A DNA stretch of 64,000 nucleotides, from positions 310,001 through 374,000 of the forward strand of contig NZ_QXFN01000004.1 of assembly GCF_004886325.1 (NCBI RefSeq). Reading direction: 5' to 3'. The notes under the pieces were generated by a model that did no database searches, had not been told where the DNA came from, and saw only the letters and a program-made list of their open reading frames with translations. The translations under genes were made by a program, and so were the position numbers. The DNA is from Cellulomonas telluris. GTDB lineage: Bacteria > Actinomycetota > Actinomycetes > Actinomycetales > Cellulomonadaceae. Positions 36,180 to 45,283 of the stretch are shown in pieces (within the stretch, counting starts at the first letter, position 1; each line of letters begins with the position of its first letter).

Positions 36180-36201
36180 CGCGATCGAACGTCGGGTGAA
36201 C
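36180..36201 (-). promoter_or_regulatory. PHO-box-like direct repeat upstream of phnD
   Basis: On the minus strand two 11-base units follow each other, GTTCACCCGAC and GTTCGATCGCG, matching the GTTCA-type units bound by actinobacterial PhoP. TAATTC (36159-36164) lies 15 bases downstream as a possible -10, so the repeat would cover the -35 position as expected for PhoP activation. The second unit deviates from the consensus at its centre. Confidence 0.5.
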
Positions 36202-36202
36202 A

Positions 36203-36488
36203 GTGACGGGAGCGGCCCGTGCGCGGCCCGCGGTCCAGGCCCTTGACGGCGGGTACGACCCCGACGATCTGTACGTCGCGCTGGTACGTGCCCATGACGG
36301 CGAGGTCGTCGCCAAGGTCAGCGGGAACGTCGAGGAGACGCTGCGTGCCCAGTACCGGCGACGGACCATCGACGCGTCCGACCACATCGGGGAGGAGCTC
36401 TACATCGAGATCGCCGACCGTTCCACCGGGGGGTTCGGACACCTGAGCGTGGACGACGTGAACGTGCCGGTGGCGCTCACCAGGGCCG
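36203..36488 (+). pseudogene. C-terminal remnant of a GH32-like (levanase-type) hydrolase
   Basis: The reading contains DPDDLYVALVRAHDGEVVAK, LRAQYRRRTIDASDHIGEEL and IADRSTGGFGHLSVDDVNVP. This resembles the beta-sandwich end of GH32 and related hydrolases, where a Gly-Trp/Phe-Gly-His-(Leu/Ile)-x-Val/Phe-Asp motif closes the domain. No catalytic module precedes it, and downstream the frame turns into low-complexity sequence. It starts right beside the PHO-box-like repeat, so the upstream part was probably deleted when these regions were joined. The family call is from memory. Confidence 0.45.
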
Positions 36489-36684
36489 ACGGAAGGGGAG
36501 GGAGGCAGCGCCTGGACGAGGAGGGGTCCTGCCCCGTCGCCCCCTCCGGTCCGGGTCGGGCACGAGGCGCCGACGGTGCCCGGGAGCCTCGACGGTGGGC
36601 AGTCGGACGGTGCATCCGGGTGGTCAGGGCGCTCGGAGGGCGCCGTGACCCGGGCGCACAGCGCCGGCCGCATAGGGTGCGGGC

Positions 36685-38184
36685 GTGAGCGTGCCGCCCT
36701 TCCTCTCCGCCCTGCCCGACGGGTGGCCCGGGTGGGCGGTGTGGCTCGTCGTGGTGCTCGGGGTGCTCGTCGGTCTCGTCGCCGCTGCGCTGATCGCGGA
36801 CAACCGGCGACCGTCGGCCGCGCTGGGCTGGGTGCTGGCGGTCGTGCTCGTCCCGTACCTCGGGCTCGTGGCGTTCCTCGCCATCGGCAGCCCCAAGCTC
36901 TCCCGTGCGCGGCGGGAGAAGCAGCGGCGCTTCGACGCGACGGTGCTGCAGCACACGACCGACCGGGCGCCGCTGCCGCTCACGCCCACCGACGAGCAGC
37001 TGCCCGCGCTGCGCACGATCCACACGATGAACCGCCGGCTGGGCGCCATGCCCGTCCTGTCCGGGAACGCGGCCGAGCTCCTGGAGGACTACACCGGCTC
37101 GTTGGCCGCGATGGTGGCGGAGATCGACGGGGCCGAGCGCTTCGTGCACGCGGAGTTCTACATCCTCGCCCTCGACGAGACGACGGAGCCGGTGTTCGCG
37201 GCCCTGGAGCGCGCCGTCACCCGCGGGGTCGTCGTCCGCGTCCTGTTCGACCACCTGGCGAGCCTGCGCGTGCGGGGGTACCGGGCGATGGTGCGTCGCC
37301 TGCGCGCCTCCGGCGTGCTGTGGCGGCGCATGCTGCCGGTGTGGCCGACGTCGCGCGAGCTGCTGCGTGTCGACCTGCGCAACCACCGCAAGATCCTGGT
37401 CGTCGACGGCGCCGTGGCGTTCACGGGCAGCCAGAACGTCGTCGACGCGGCGTACGGCAAGCGGAGCAACCGCCGCCGGGGGCGGCGCTGGGTCGACGTG
37501 GTGGCCCGCTTCACCGGTCCCGTGGTGACCGCGCTGGACGCCGTCTTCCTGGCCGACTGGTACAGCGAGACCGGCGAGCTGCTGGACAGCGCGTCGAGAC
37601 CCGACGTGCTGCCGGAGGCGCCCGACCGGTCCGCGCTGCAGGCGCAGGTCGTGCCCAGCGGCCCGGGCTTCGAGCAGGAGAACAACCTGCGGCTGTTCGT
37701 CTCGCTGCTGCACGCGGCCCAGGAGCGCGCGGTGGTGGTCAGCCCGTACTTCGTGCCGGACGAGTCCCTGCTCCTCGCGATGTGCAGCGCGGCCGAGCGC
37801 GGCCTGGCGGTCGAGCTGTTCGTCTCGGAGCGGGGCGACCAGCGGCTGGTCCACCACGCCCAGCGCTCGTACTACGACGCGCTGCTGCGCTCCGGGGTGC
37901 GGATCTGGCTGTACCCGCGGCCGTACGTGCTGCACGCCAAGACCCTCAGCGTCGACGACGAGGTGGCGGTGATCGGCTCGTCCAACCTCGACATGCGCTC
38001 CTTCCAGCTCAACCTGGAGGTCTGCGTGCTGGTGCGCGGGGCGACGTTCGTGGACCAGCTGCGGGGTGTGGAGGGCCTGTACCGCTCCCGCAGCCGCGAG
38101 CTCACCGTCGCGGAGTGGCGCGGACGCGGTCTGCCTGCGCGCACCGCCGACGGGCTGGCACGGCTGGCGAGCGCGCTGGTCTGA
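36685..38184 (+). CDS. cls: cardiolipin synthase
   Basis: A 499-residue phospholipase-D-superfamily enzyme making cardiolipin at the membrane. Two N-terminal hydrophobic helices (about 12-35 and 48-70, with RRPSAALGWVLAVVLVPYLG) precede two PLD domains. The first catalytic motif is NHRKILVVDG with FTGSQN after it, and the second is LHAKTLSVDD with GSSNLDMRSF. Each keeps the His and Lys, but neither has the strict HKD spacing at its Asp. GTG start; monocistronic. Confidence 0.92.
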   Translation: MSVPPFLSALPDGWPGWAVWLVVVLGVLVGLVAAALIADNRRPSAALGWVLAVVLVPYLGLVAFLAIGSPKLSRARREKQRRFDATVLQHTTDRAPLPLTPTDEQLPALRTIHTMNRRLGAMPVLSGNAAELLEDYTGSLAAMVAEIDGAERFVHAEFYILALDETTEPVFAALERAVTRGVVVRVLFDHLASLRVRGYRAMVRRLRASGVLWRRMLPVWPTSRELLRVDLRNHRKILVVDGAVAFTGSQNVVDAAYGKRSNRRRGRRWVDVVARFTGPVVTALDAVFLADWYSETGELLDSASRPDVLPEAPDRSALQAQVVPSGPGFEQENNLRLFVSLLHAAQERAVVVSPYFVPDESLLLAMCSAAERGLAVELFVSERGDQRLVHHAQRSYYDALLRSGVRIWLYPRPYVLHAKTLSVDDEVAVIGSSNLDMRSFQLNLEVCVLVRGATFVDQLRGVEGLYRSRSRELTVAEWRGRGLPARTADGLARLASALV

Positions 38185-38660
38185 TGTCCGGCAGGAGGTG
38201 GGCGCAGGACCGGATCACGCCCGCAGCGGCGTCGCCCGTGGAGGCACGTCCCTGCGCCCGGACCGTCGTGCTCGGTCCGGTGATCGACGAGCCCCGCCGA
38301 CGAGGACAGGGCGAGGCGAGCGGAGGGGCACCGGCGCGACCACGGTCGGCCCCGTGGGCGGTCAGCCGCCGGTGGCACCGGTGCCGTCGATCAGGCCTGT
38401 CCGAGCGGGACCCTGCCCGAGGCTCATCCGGAGCCGTTCGTACCACGGGCGCTGGGCAGCGGGGAGGTCGCGGCGGAGCGCGCCGGCGCAGGCGTCGAGC
38501 GCCCGAGGTGTCCGTCGCCGACGCGGGTGGGCGGCGCGGGTGACGCCGTCGTCGTGACCCGGTCTCGCTCGTCCGACGTCCCGGTGAACAGCTGATGGCG
38601 GATCAGCAGGACGGGCGTCCAGCGCGCGCCACCCGTCGTCGGCTCGGCGAGCATGGCGGC
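38185..38660. other. 476-base gap with a possible decayed gene end
   Basis: On the minus strand, from about 38520 to a TGA at 38362, the sequence reads ALDACAGALRRDLPAAQRPW and YERLRMSLGQGPARTGLID. This is convincingly protein-like and distinct from shadow frames, but no start or ribosome site is seen and the family is unknown. I treat it as a likely remnant. Confidence 0.3.
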
Positions 38661-38810
38661 ATGACCCACGCGGAAGAGGTGCACTGCCCCCGCTGCGGCG
38701 CGGAGCCCGGCCGGACCTGCCGTACGAGCGACCGCGTCCCGCGCCCGCCGCACAAGCGGCGGCGTCAGGAGGCGGAGCGTCGGGGTGAGGCGGCTGCAGC
38801 AGGCAGCTAG
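38661..38810 (+). CDS. 49-residue zinc-finger-like protein
   Basis: ATG at 38661, with the upstream frame reading nonsense. The product holds CPRCGAEPGRTCRTSDRVP followed by PHKRRR: three Cys and a His with the CxxCGAxPGxxCR...PHxxR pattern of small actinobacterial/phage zinc-binding proteins that likely bind nucleic acid. A short basic Ala/Glu tail follows. Its expression is unproven. Confidence 0.6.
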   Translation: MTHAEEVHCPRCGAEPGRTCRTSDRVPRPPHKRRRQEAERRGEAAAAGS

Positions 38811-38865
38811 GCGCCGGAAGGGCGACCGCGCCTGCGGCGGTGACCGCGTCGCCGACGCCGGCACG

Positions 38866-41800
38866 TCAGCCCCCGGGGAGCCACCCCACGACGGCCACCT
38901 GGGCCCGGGCGTGCTTCCCAGTCAGGGCGACGTGGACCTTGCCGTCGGGGCCCGGGCGGACCAGCACCAGCCCGGACCCAGCGCCCAGCCGCGGCGCGAG
39001 CACGTCGGCGGTCGCAGGCGCGGGTGCGTCGCTCGGGTACACCGTGAGGGTCGCGCCGCGGAACCCGCCGTACCCGACGACGTGGAGCGCGACGGCGGCG
39101 ACCCCGGTACCGGGCACGCCGGCCACGCCGGTCACCTGGACGTCCCTGCTCCTGGACGTCGCGGCGACGAGGGTGGACGGCACCGGCGTGTACGTGCCCT
39201 CGGGCAGCCACCCGACGACGGACAGGCGGTGCTGCGTCCGCGCGCCGAGCGTGGTCGCGCGCACCCTCCCCGCGCCGTCGAGCGGCGCGACGACGGTGGT
39301 GGCGGCCGGTCGCAGCCACGAGTACGTGAGGGTCGGGACACGCGGCACGGGGTCGGCCACGCCGTGCACCGACAGTGAGCCGGGCAGGACCGGGCGCACG
39401 GCGGACGCCGACAGCACGACGGCTCCGACGCCGCTGGTCGGGACGCCGCCGTGGCCCGCGACCGGTACGTCCGCGCTGCACGGCACCCGCACGAGCAGGC
39501 GGCACGGGGACGTCACGTCGAGGCGGGTCGGGGTGACGGGCGTGTAGCCGGGGACGCCGCCCGAGGCCGGGAAGTAGCCGGCCACCGAGACGACGGCGTG
39601 CGGCCGCCCGCGCGCTGCGCTCACGTGCACCCCGCCGTCGGCGCCGAGCGGCACGACCGCCAGCCCGGTCGCGTCGTCGAACCCGTACGTCACGTGCGGG
39701 TCGACGGCTGCGGGTCCGTCGGACGGGCGTACCCGCAGCTCACCGGCCCCCAGGGCGTCGAGCGCCTGCACCCGGAGCACGACCGCCGCCGCACCCGCCT
39801 CGGGGACGCCACCGCGGCCGGCGACTGCGACGTCCGCACCGGCGGCGCCGAGACGCCCCCTCGGCACGCCCGCCCCCGTGCGGGTGTCCGCGATCGTCTC
39901 GCCCGCCAGCGGCCGGTACGCAGCGGGTTCGGACGCGGCGCCGCGCACGAAGTCGACGGTCGTGGTGGAGCCGTCCGCGACGTCCGCCAGCACGCTGGTG
40001 CCGGTGGCCTGCTCGACCCCGCCGACGAGAATGCGCCAGGGCGCGAGCGTGGGGTCGGCGGAGATGACGACCTCGTACGTCCCGCCGCCGGTCAGCGCCA
40101 GGCGGTACGCACCGGTCTCGTCGGTCACGTCGAAGGCCTGCCCGGGTACGGCCACCGCCGCCCCCGCGACCGGCTCGCCCTCCGACGTCACGTGGCCCGT
40201 GATCGCGCCGCCGAGCTCGAACTGCCGCCACGTGTACGGAGCCGTCAGGTGCGGTGCGCGCAGCGTGACGGGCTGGGCGGGGTCGAGGTACACGGACAGC
40301 GACTCGACGCGGTACGGCCCGTCGGCCTGCCGCCCCGAGACGAGCCGCCCGTCGTACCGGAGGGTCAGCACGTTCCGCCCGGCGTCCAGGAACTGCTGGG
40401 CGCCCGCCCACTGGATCTCCTCGCCGGCGGCGTCGGTGAGCCGCGCGTTCGCGGAGTAGAGACCCGCCTCGTCCACCTGGACGGTGACGTTGACGGCGAG
40501 CGCGTCGAGCAGGCCGTCGCCGTCGTCGTCCTGCCCGCGGTCCGTGACCGAGTCGATGAAGAACGACCCGCCCGGGCGGAACAGGTCCGCCGCGTAGGCG
40601 GCTGTGGTGTGCACGTCGAGCGCCGTGACCTCGGGGGGCTCGCCGGAGCGGCCGAGCTCGACCCCGGTCAGCCGGTACGGGCCCGGCCGGGCGTGCGCGG
40701 CGATGTCCGCGCCGTCGAAGTCGAGGACCAGCGGGGCGGTGCCGGCCGGGACGGTGGCGCTCACGGTCGCCTCGGCGACGGCCTGGCCGGAGGCGTCGAC
40801 GAGCGTGCCGCTCAGCGTGACGTCCGCAGCGGCGGGCAGCACGACCTCCGCCTCGACCCGCAGCACGTCGGGGCTCGCGTCGCCGTTCGTGTCGACCGCC
40901 GCGTCCGTGTACGACCCGGTGAGCAGCGCCACCGGGGCGTCGAACTGCGCCGCCTCGTAGGTGCGGGTGCGGTGCACGCGGGTCATCTGCACGGTGCCCG
41001 ACGCGTCGGAGACGGTGAGCGCCACGTCGTAGGGCCCGTCCGCACCTGCCCCGGCGATGTCCCGGCCGTCGAGCCGCAGCGTCACCGGTGCGGGCGCGGG
41101 CCCCGCGTCGACGGTCCTGGTCGCGGCCGTGACGGCGGTGCCGTCGTCCGTCTGCAGGGCGGCGTGCACCGTCACGGGCCCGGCGGTCGTCGCCGCCACC
41201 TCCGCCGTCAGGGCGAGCGCGTCGAACAGGCCGTCGCCGTCCTCGTCGACCCCGTCGTCGGACACGTCGGGCTCGAGGCGGACGGGTGGGGGAGCCAGCG
41301 CGTCGGCGTCGTAGGCGGCGGTGGTGTGGGTGACGGCCACCGTCGAGCTCGCGTCCCGGACGGAGAGGTACGCCGTGTACGGCCCGTCGAGCCCGCTGGC
41401 CCAGATCGGCCCGGTCGCGAGGTCGAGCGTGACGTCCTGGGCGGTTCCCCCGGAGAGGGTCACGTCGCGGCTGCCGGCGCCGACCTGGGTGCCACCGGCG
41501 AACAGCTGGGCGGTCACGGTGACCGGGCCCGAGCCCGTCGGCGTGATCGGGACGTGCAGGCGCAGCCGGGCGCCGGACAGCTCGTCGGTCACCGTGCCGA
41601 CCGTCGCGAGCGGCCCCTGGAACGACGTGTGGTCGTAGGCCCGCGTGCTGTGCGCGACGGACCCGACGACGGAGCCGTCCGGCGCGCGGACGTCACCCGT
41701 CACCGTGTACGGGCCGTCGACGCCGCCCGCGCGGACGGCGCGGGCGGGGAAGCGCACCGCGAGGGTGTGCGTGCCGGCGGTGAGCGTCGTGACGACGGCG

Positions 41801-43704
41801 GTCGTCGAGCGGGCGGCCGGGTCCAGCGTGCCCGTCGCGAGGTACGTCCCGTCCGGCGCGGCGAGGTGGAGCAGCACCGTGTGCTCGCCGTCGGCCGGGG
41901 CGGTGACCGGCACGTCGACCCGGAGCCAGTCGAGCTGCCCGTTGCCGTCGGTGTCCTCGCCCTGGTCGGTCGCGGGGAGGGCGGCCGGCGCCTGGGCCGG
42001 TCCGGCCCGCTGCGGCGCCGGCGGAGGCGGCGGCAGGAGCCGGTAGGTGTTCATGGGCCAGCCCGTCGCGTTCCGGGTGCCCGTCGGGGTGACGAGGTAC
42101 ACGTCGCTCCCACCGTCCAGGGCACCGCAGAGCATCCCGGCGCTGTTCGCCCCGACGACCTTGCACAGCACGCTGTCCGCCTCGAACGTCTCGGGCGTGT
42201 CCACGTTCGTGATCCCGAACGTCGGGTCGTACCGCTCGCCGCCGAACGTGCCCCACCCGTGGCTGCCGAACACCCAGCGGTCGGGTGCGCCGCCGCCGGC
42301 CGGCGTGGCGTTGGCGCTCGCGTTGCCGTCGAGCGCCGGCCGCGTGCCGGTGAGGAAGTTGCCCTCCGCGTAGCCGTTGACGGAGGCGTCGATGCCGAGG
42401 CTCAGCGCGAGGAGCCACCAGACGTCCCGGAAGGTGAAGCACTCGCCGCGCGTGCCGGTGGCCTCGATCAGCTCCTCGGGGGTGCTGTACGGGCCGGACC
42501 CCACGTACGACCAGCCCAGGGGGTTGCCGTAGATCCGGATCATCATCGTCTGCAGGATGATCTTCGGCGCGGACCAGCCCGCCGCCCCGAGCTCGAACGC
42601 CCGGTCGAGCCACTGCGTCTTCGGGGTCGCCGTGTCAGGGCCGAGGAACCCGCCGCCGACCGGCTGCCCCAGCAGCACGTACACCGTCGTCGTGCGCTGC
42701 TGCTCCACGAGCCTCGTGCCGTCCTTGCTGATCTCCAGCCACACCGTCAGGTCGTACTTCCCGGTGCGCTTGGGCACGTCGACGTCGACCTCGCCCTCCC
42801 AGCCCTCGACGCCCTCCGCGGGACCCGCGCCGCTGCCGCCGCCGCCCGAGAACGACCACCGCGCCCGGACGGTCGGCGTCCAGTCCGGCCTCGCCGGCCA
42901 CGCGTCGAGCCCGTACCGGTACGTGAAGCGGCCCGCGGTCGGGCCGCTGAACCAGTGGCTGTCGTTCATGGCGTCCGCGACCGGGTCGTCCGCCGTGGGA
43001 GCGGTCAGCGAACCCGACGCGTCGAACGCGCGCTCGAAGACGCGGTCCGGGATCTCGTCCGTGCTCACGCCGCGGCGCACGTCGACGTCGTCGGTGGCGT
43101 CGGTGCTCAGGTGGGCGACGTTGAACGGCAGCGTCACCTCGGCCCAGTCCACCTGCACCGCCCAGCAGCCCGTGCCGCCCGTGTCGATGTCGACCCGGAA
43201 CGCGTTCACGCCGCGCACGAGCGCGCCGGCCGGGACCTGGAACGTGTTGACGATCCACTGGCCGTTCGCGCCCGTGAGCGTCCCCAGCGGCCGGCCGTTC
43301 ACGGAGACCCTGTCCACCTCGGGTCCGCAGTCCTCGCTGCCCGCCTGGTCCACGTCGTAGACGAACATGGACAGCTCGACGGGCTGCCCCGCCGCGGGGT
43401 CGGGGGCGAACCCCTGGAGGTCGATCTCGAAGGTGATCGGGCCGGGACCGTACAGGTACTGGTCGAGGGAGCCGCCGTCGTCGACGCGCAACCGCGCCTG
43501 CCTGGCGGCCTCGTCGAAGGTGAGGGTCGTCCCGCCCGCTGCCGCGGCGAACGGCCGCGCGGCCGGGGGAGGGGCGTCGCCCGGGAGGTCCCTCCCCGGG
43601 TCCGTCGGTGCGGCGGCGACCAGCGAGGGCAGCCCGCCCACCATCGTCAGGGCGGCGACGACGGTCGCCGCTCCCAGCCGCCGGGCAACCTGGCTCGCCC
43701 TCAT
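38866..43704 (-). CDS. very large secreted transglutaminase-like multidomain protein
   Basis: 1,612 residues. A signal peptide (RRLGAATVVAALTMVGGLPS) ends near residue 35. A jelly-roll-like domain and a strand-rich domain lead to a transglutaminase/protease-like core with a plausible triad: C422 (RGECFTFRD), H482 (GSHGWGTF) and D493 (RYDPTFG). From about 590 to 1130 several 120-residue beta repeats each contain an Asp-rich DxDGDGLxDxL loop, likely calcium-binding, and a GPYxV strand. A carboxypeptidase-regulatory-like domain (GHVTSEGEPVAGAAVAVPGQ) follows near 1190. The last 350 residues hold repeats with VAGRGGVPxxG and SVVGWLP, like extracellular actinobacterial wall-associated modules. Start ATG 43704 with a G-rich ribosome site. 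No sortase motif or membrane tail. Substrate unknown. Confidence 0.85.
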   Translation of the reverse strand: MRASQVARRLGAATVVAALTMVGGLPSLVAAAPTDPGRDLPGDAPPPAARPFAAAAGGTTLTFDEAARQARLRVDDGGSLDQYLYGPGPITFEIDLQGFAPDPAAGQPVELSMFVYDVDQAGSEDCGPEVDRVSVNGRPLGTLTGANGQWIVNTFQVPAGALVRGVNAFRVDIDTGGTGCWAVQVDWAEVTLPFNVAHLSTDATDDVDVRRGVSTDEIPDRVFERAFDASGSLTAPTADDPVADAMNDSHWFSGPTAGRFTYRYGLDAWPARPDWTPTVRARWSFSGGGGSGAGPAEGVEGWEGEVDVDVPKRTGKYDLTVWLEISKDGTRLVEQQRTTTVYVLLGQPVGGGFLGPDTATPKTQWLDRAFELGAAGWSAPKIILQTMMIRIYGNPLGWSYVGSGPYSTPEELIEATGTRGECFTFRDVWWLLALSLGIDASVNGYAEGNFLTGTRPALDGNASANATPAGGGAPDRWVFGSHGWGTFGGERYDPTFGITNVDTPETFEADSVLCKVVGANSAGMLCGALDGGSDVYLVTPTGTRNATGWPMNTYRLLPPPPPAPQRAGPAQAPAALPATDQGEDTDGNGQLDWLRVDVPVTAPADGEHTVLLHLAAPDGTYLATGTLDPAARSTTAVVTTLTAGTHTLAVRFPARAVRAGGVDGPYTVTGDVRAPDGSVVGSVAHSTRAYDHTSFQGPLATVGTVTDELSGARLRLHVPITPTGSGPVTVTAQLFAGGTQVGAGSRDVTLSGGTAQDVTLDLATGPIWASGLDGPYTAYLSVRDASSTVAVTHTTAAYDADALAPPPVRLEPDVSDDGVDEDGDGLFDALALTAEVAATTAGPVTVHAALQTDDGTAVTAATRTVDAGPAPAPVTLRLDGRDIAGAGADGPYDVALTVSDASGTVQMTRVHRTRTYEAAQFDAPVALLTGSYTDAAVDTNGDASPDVLRVEAEVVLPAAADVTLSGTLVDASGQAVAEATVSATVPAGTAPLVLDFDGADIAAHARPGPYRLTGVELGRSGEPPEVTALDVHTTAAYAADLFRPGGSFFIDSVTDRGQDDDGDGLLDALAVNVTVQVDEAGLYSANARLTDAAGEEIQWAGAQQFLDAGRNVLTLRYDGRLVSGRQADGPYRVESLSVYLDPAQPVTLRAPHLTAPYTWRQFELGGAITGHVTSEGEPVAGAAVAVPGQAFDVTDETGAYRLALTGGGTYEVVISADPTLAPWRILVGGVEQATGTSVLADVADGSTTTVDFVRGAASEPAAYRPLAGETIADTRTGAGVPRGRLGAAGADVAVAGRGGVPEAGAAAVVLRVQALDALGAGELRVRPSDGPAAVDPHVTYGFDDATGLAVVPLGADGGVHVSAARGRPHAVVSVAGYFPASGGVPGYTPVTPTRLDVTSPCRLLVRVPCSADVPVAGHGGVPTSGVGAVVLSASAVRPVLPGSLSVHGVADPVPRVPTLTYSWLRPAATTVVAPLDGAGRVRATTLGARTQHRLSVVGWLPEGTYTPVPSTLVAATSRSRDVQVTGVAGVPGTGVAAVALHVVGYGGFRGATLTVYPSDAPAPATADVLAPRLGAGSGLVLVRPGPDGKVHVALTGKHARAQVAVVGWLPGG

Positions 43705-43832
43705 GACGCCCCCCGCGTCCGCACCCACCGCCGCCTACCGGCAGGAGCCGAAGGGCGACGGTCCGGGCTTCAGGCTCCCACCGGGGTACGGGGGTGTCGA
43801 GGATGATCTGGCGGGGCCGGCCCGTCGACGCG

Positions 43833-43858
43833 GCGGCCCGGCGTGCCCGCCGGGCCGC
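43833..43858 (-). terminator. terminator hairpin after the GH27 gene
   Basis: GCGGCCCGGCG (43833-43843) pairs perfectly with 43848-43858 around a 4-base loop, 29 bases beyond the stop at 43887 on the minus strand. It separates the GH27 transcript from the large secreted protein. Confidence 0.7.
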
Positions 43859-43886
43859 GACGCGCAGGTCGGGAGCCGGCGGGCGG

Positions 43887-45224
43887 TCAGGTGGGGTCGA
43901 GGCGCAGCAGCCGCGTCCCGTGGGGTTCGACGGCCGGCCGCAGCCAGTCGCCGTCCGTGGGGACCGGCTCCCCGGACCAGAGGTCGGTCGCCCGCCACCC
44001 GCGCGCGGCCCCGACGTTGCCGAGCTGCACGTCGACCACGGCCGGTGCGTCGCCGAGGTGGAAGACCGCGGCGTACCGGCTCGGCGTGGTCGTCGAGCGC
44101 GCCGCCCACAGCACCAGCTCGCCCTCGCGCAGCACCTCCCGGTTGTCCGTGGAGTGGCGCAGCACGTCCAGGACGGCGTCGTTCGTCAGCAGCGCGATCG
44201 TCTCGGGCGACGACGTCGGCAGGTCCCCGCCCATCATGAGCGGGGAGCGTGCCACGACCCACAGCGTGACGAGCGTGCGCTGCTCGGCCGCGGTCAGCAG
44301 GCTGTGGCGGTCCTCGCCCCGCTCGGCGCGGATGCCGATGTGGCCCAGCGGCAGCATGTCGCCGTCGGGCCATCCCGCCGGCGACGCGAACGGCGCCCAC
44401 CGCGCCAGGCGCGCGAAGTTCGCCTCGACGTCCTCCCACCGGTCCCACAGGTCGTCGCAGACGCGCCACATGGTCGCGTGCGCGCGCAGGTGCTCGAGCC
44501 GCGTGGTCGCGACGTCCCGCCCGGGGGACAGGCTGAGCTCGATCGGCCGCCCGCTGCGCAGGATCGCCAGGGCGTAGGCCTCGATGTCCGCCCGGCGGTA
44601 CGGCCAGAGCATGTCGTCGGCCTTGATGAAGTCCACGCCCCAGCCGGCCAGCTGCGCGACCGCCGAGTCGTAGTACGCCTGCGCGGCCGGGTGGCCGTGG
44701 TCGAGACCGTCGTTGTCCGGGTTCCACTCGCACCGCTCGCCCGGGTCGGCGATGTCGCGAGCGGTCGCGTCGGTGCCGAGGACCGGGAGATCGCGTTCGG
44801 TGGCGACCCGCGGGATGCCGCGCATCACGTGGACGCCGAAGCGCAGGCCGAGCGCGTGCACGCGGTCGGCGAGCGGACCGAAGCCCGCCCCGCCGGCGGC
44901 GGACGGGAAGCGGTTGGGCGCGGGCTGCGGGCGCCCGTGGTCGTCGACGACGAGGGGTGCGCCCTCGTTGTAGCCGTGCGAGCGGGCCGTCGGGTCCGAC
45001 CAGGAGATGTCCACGACGACGGTGTCCCACCCGTGGGGCAGGAGGTGCTCGGCCATGAACTCGGCGTTCGCGAGCACCTCCTTCTCGGTCACGGTCGTGC
45101 CGTAGCAGTCCCAGCTGTTCCAGCCCATCGGCGGCGTCGTCCGCGCTGCCGGCCCGCCCCCGGACGGGGCACGGGCGGGGTCGGGAAGCGTGGTCAGGGG
45201 CTCGGCGCGGTCCTCGTCGACCAT
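43887..45224 (-). CDS. GH27-family glycoside hydrolase (alpha-galactosidase/beta-arabinopyranosidase type)
   Basis: 445 residues, no signal peptide, so it acts on imported oligosaccharides. TPPMGWNSWDCYGT opens the TIM barrel. GVDFIKADD carries the nucleophile D203, SPLMMGGDL marks the end of the barrel, and a beta-sandwich domain completes the C-terminus. GH27 covers alpha-galactosidase and beta-L-arabinopyranosidase; the sequence alone does not decide. It is divergent from two LacI genes across a 59-base gap and is probably repressed by one of them. The neighbouring GH31 and GH127 genes suggest a shared plant-glycan substrate. Confidence 0.88.
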   Translation of the reverse strand: MVDEDRAEPLTTLPDPARAPSGGGPAARTTPPMGWNSWDCYGTTVTEKEVLANAEFMAEHLLPHGWDTVVVDISWSDPTARSHGYNEGAPLVVDDHGRPQPAPNRFPSAAGGAGFGPLADRVHALGLRFGVHVMRGIPRVATERDLPVLGTDATARDIADPGERCEWNPDNDGLDHGHPAAQAYYDSAVAQLAGWGVDFIKADDMLWPYRRADIEAYALAILRSGRPIELSLSPGRDVATTRLEHLRAHATMWRVCDDLWDRWEDVEANFARLARWAPFASPAGWPDGDMLPLGHIGIRAERGEDRHSLLTAAEQRTLVTLWVVARSPLMMGGDLPTSSPETIALLTNDAVLDVLRHSTDNREVLREGELVLWAARSTTTPSRYAAVFHLGDAPAVVDVQLGNVGAARGWRATDLWSGEPVPTDGDWLRPAVEPHGTRLLRLDPT

Positions 45225-45271
45225 GCGGGTTCCTCCTCGTCTCGTCCCGCAGGCTAACCGGACCCGGCACC

Positions 45272-45277
45272 TATGCT
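45272..45277 (+). promoter_or_regulatory. -10 element of the first lacI gene
   Basis: TATGCT lies 6 bases before the GTG at 45284, placing the transcript start on the start codon. No ribosome site precedes either candidate GTG (45278, 45284), so a leaderless mRNA is likely. Confidence 0.5.
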
Positions 45278-45283
45278 GTGCCG

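Noticed and set aside
41000-42100. Beta repeats of the large secreted protein as evidence of a cellulosomal dockerin
   Set aside because: The Asp-rich loops are single and spaced by about 120 residues; dockerins need two 22-residue repeats close together.
39451-43806. A 1,451-codon plus-strand frame opposite the large secreted protein
   Set aside because: The opposite strand has a signal peptide, domains and natural composition; this frame has none of these.
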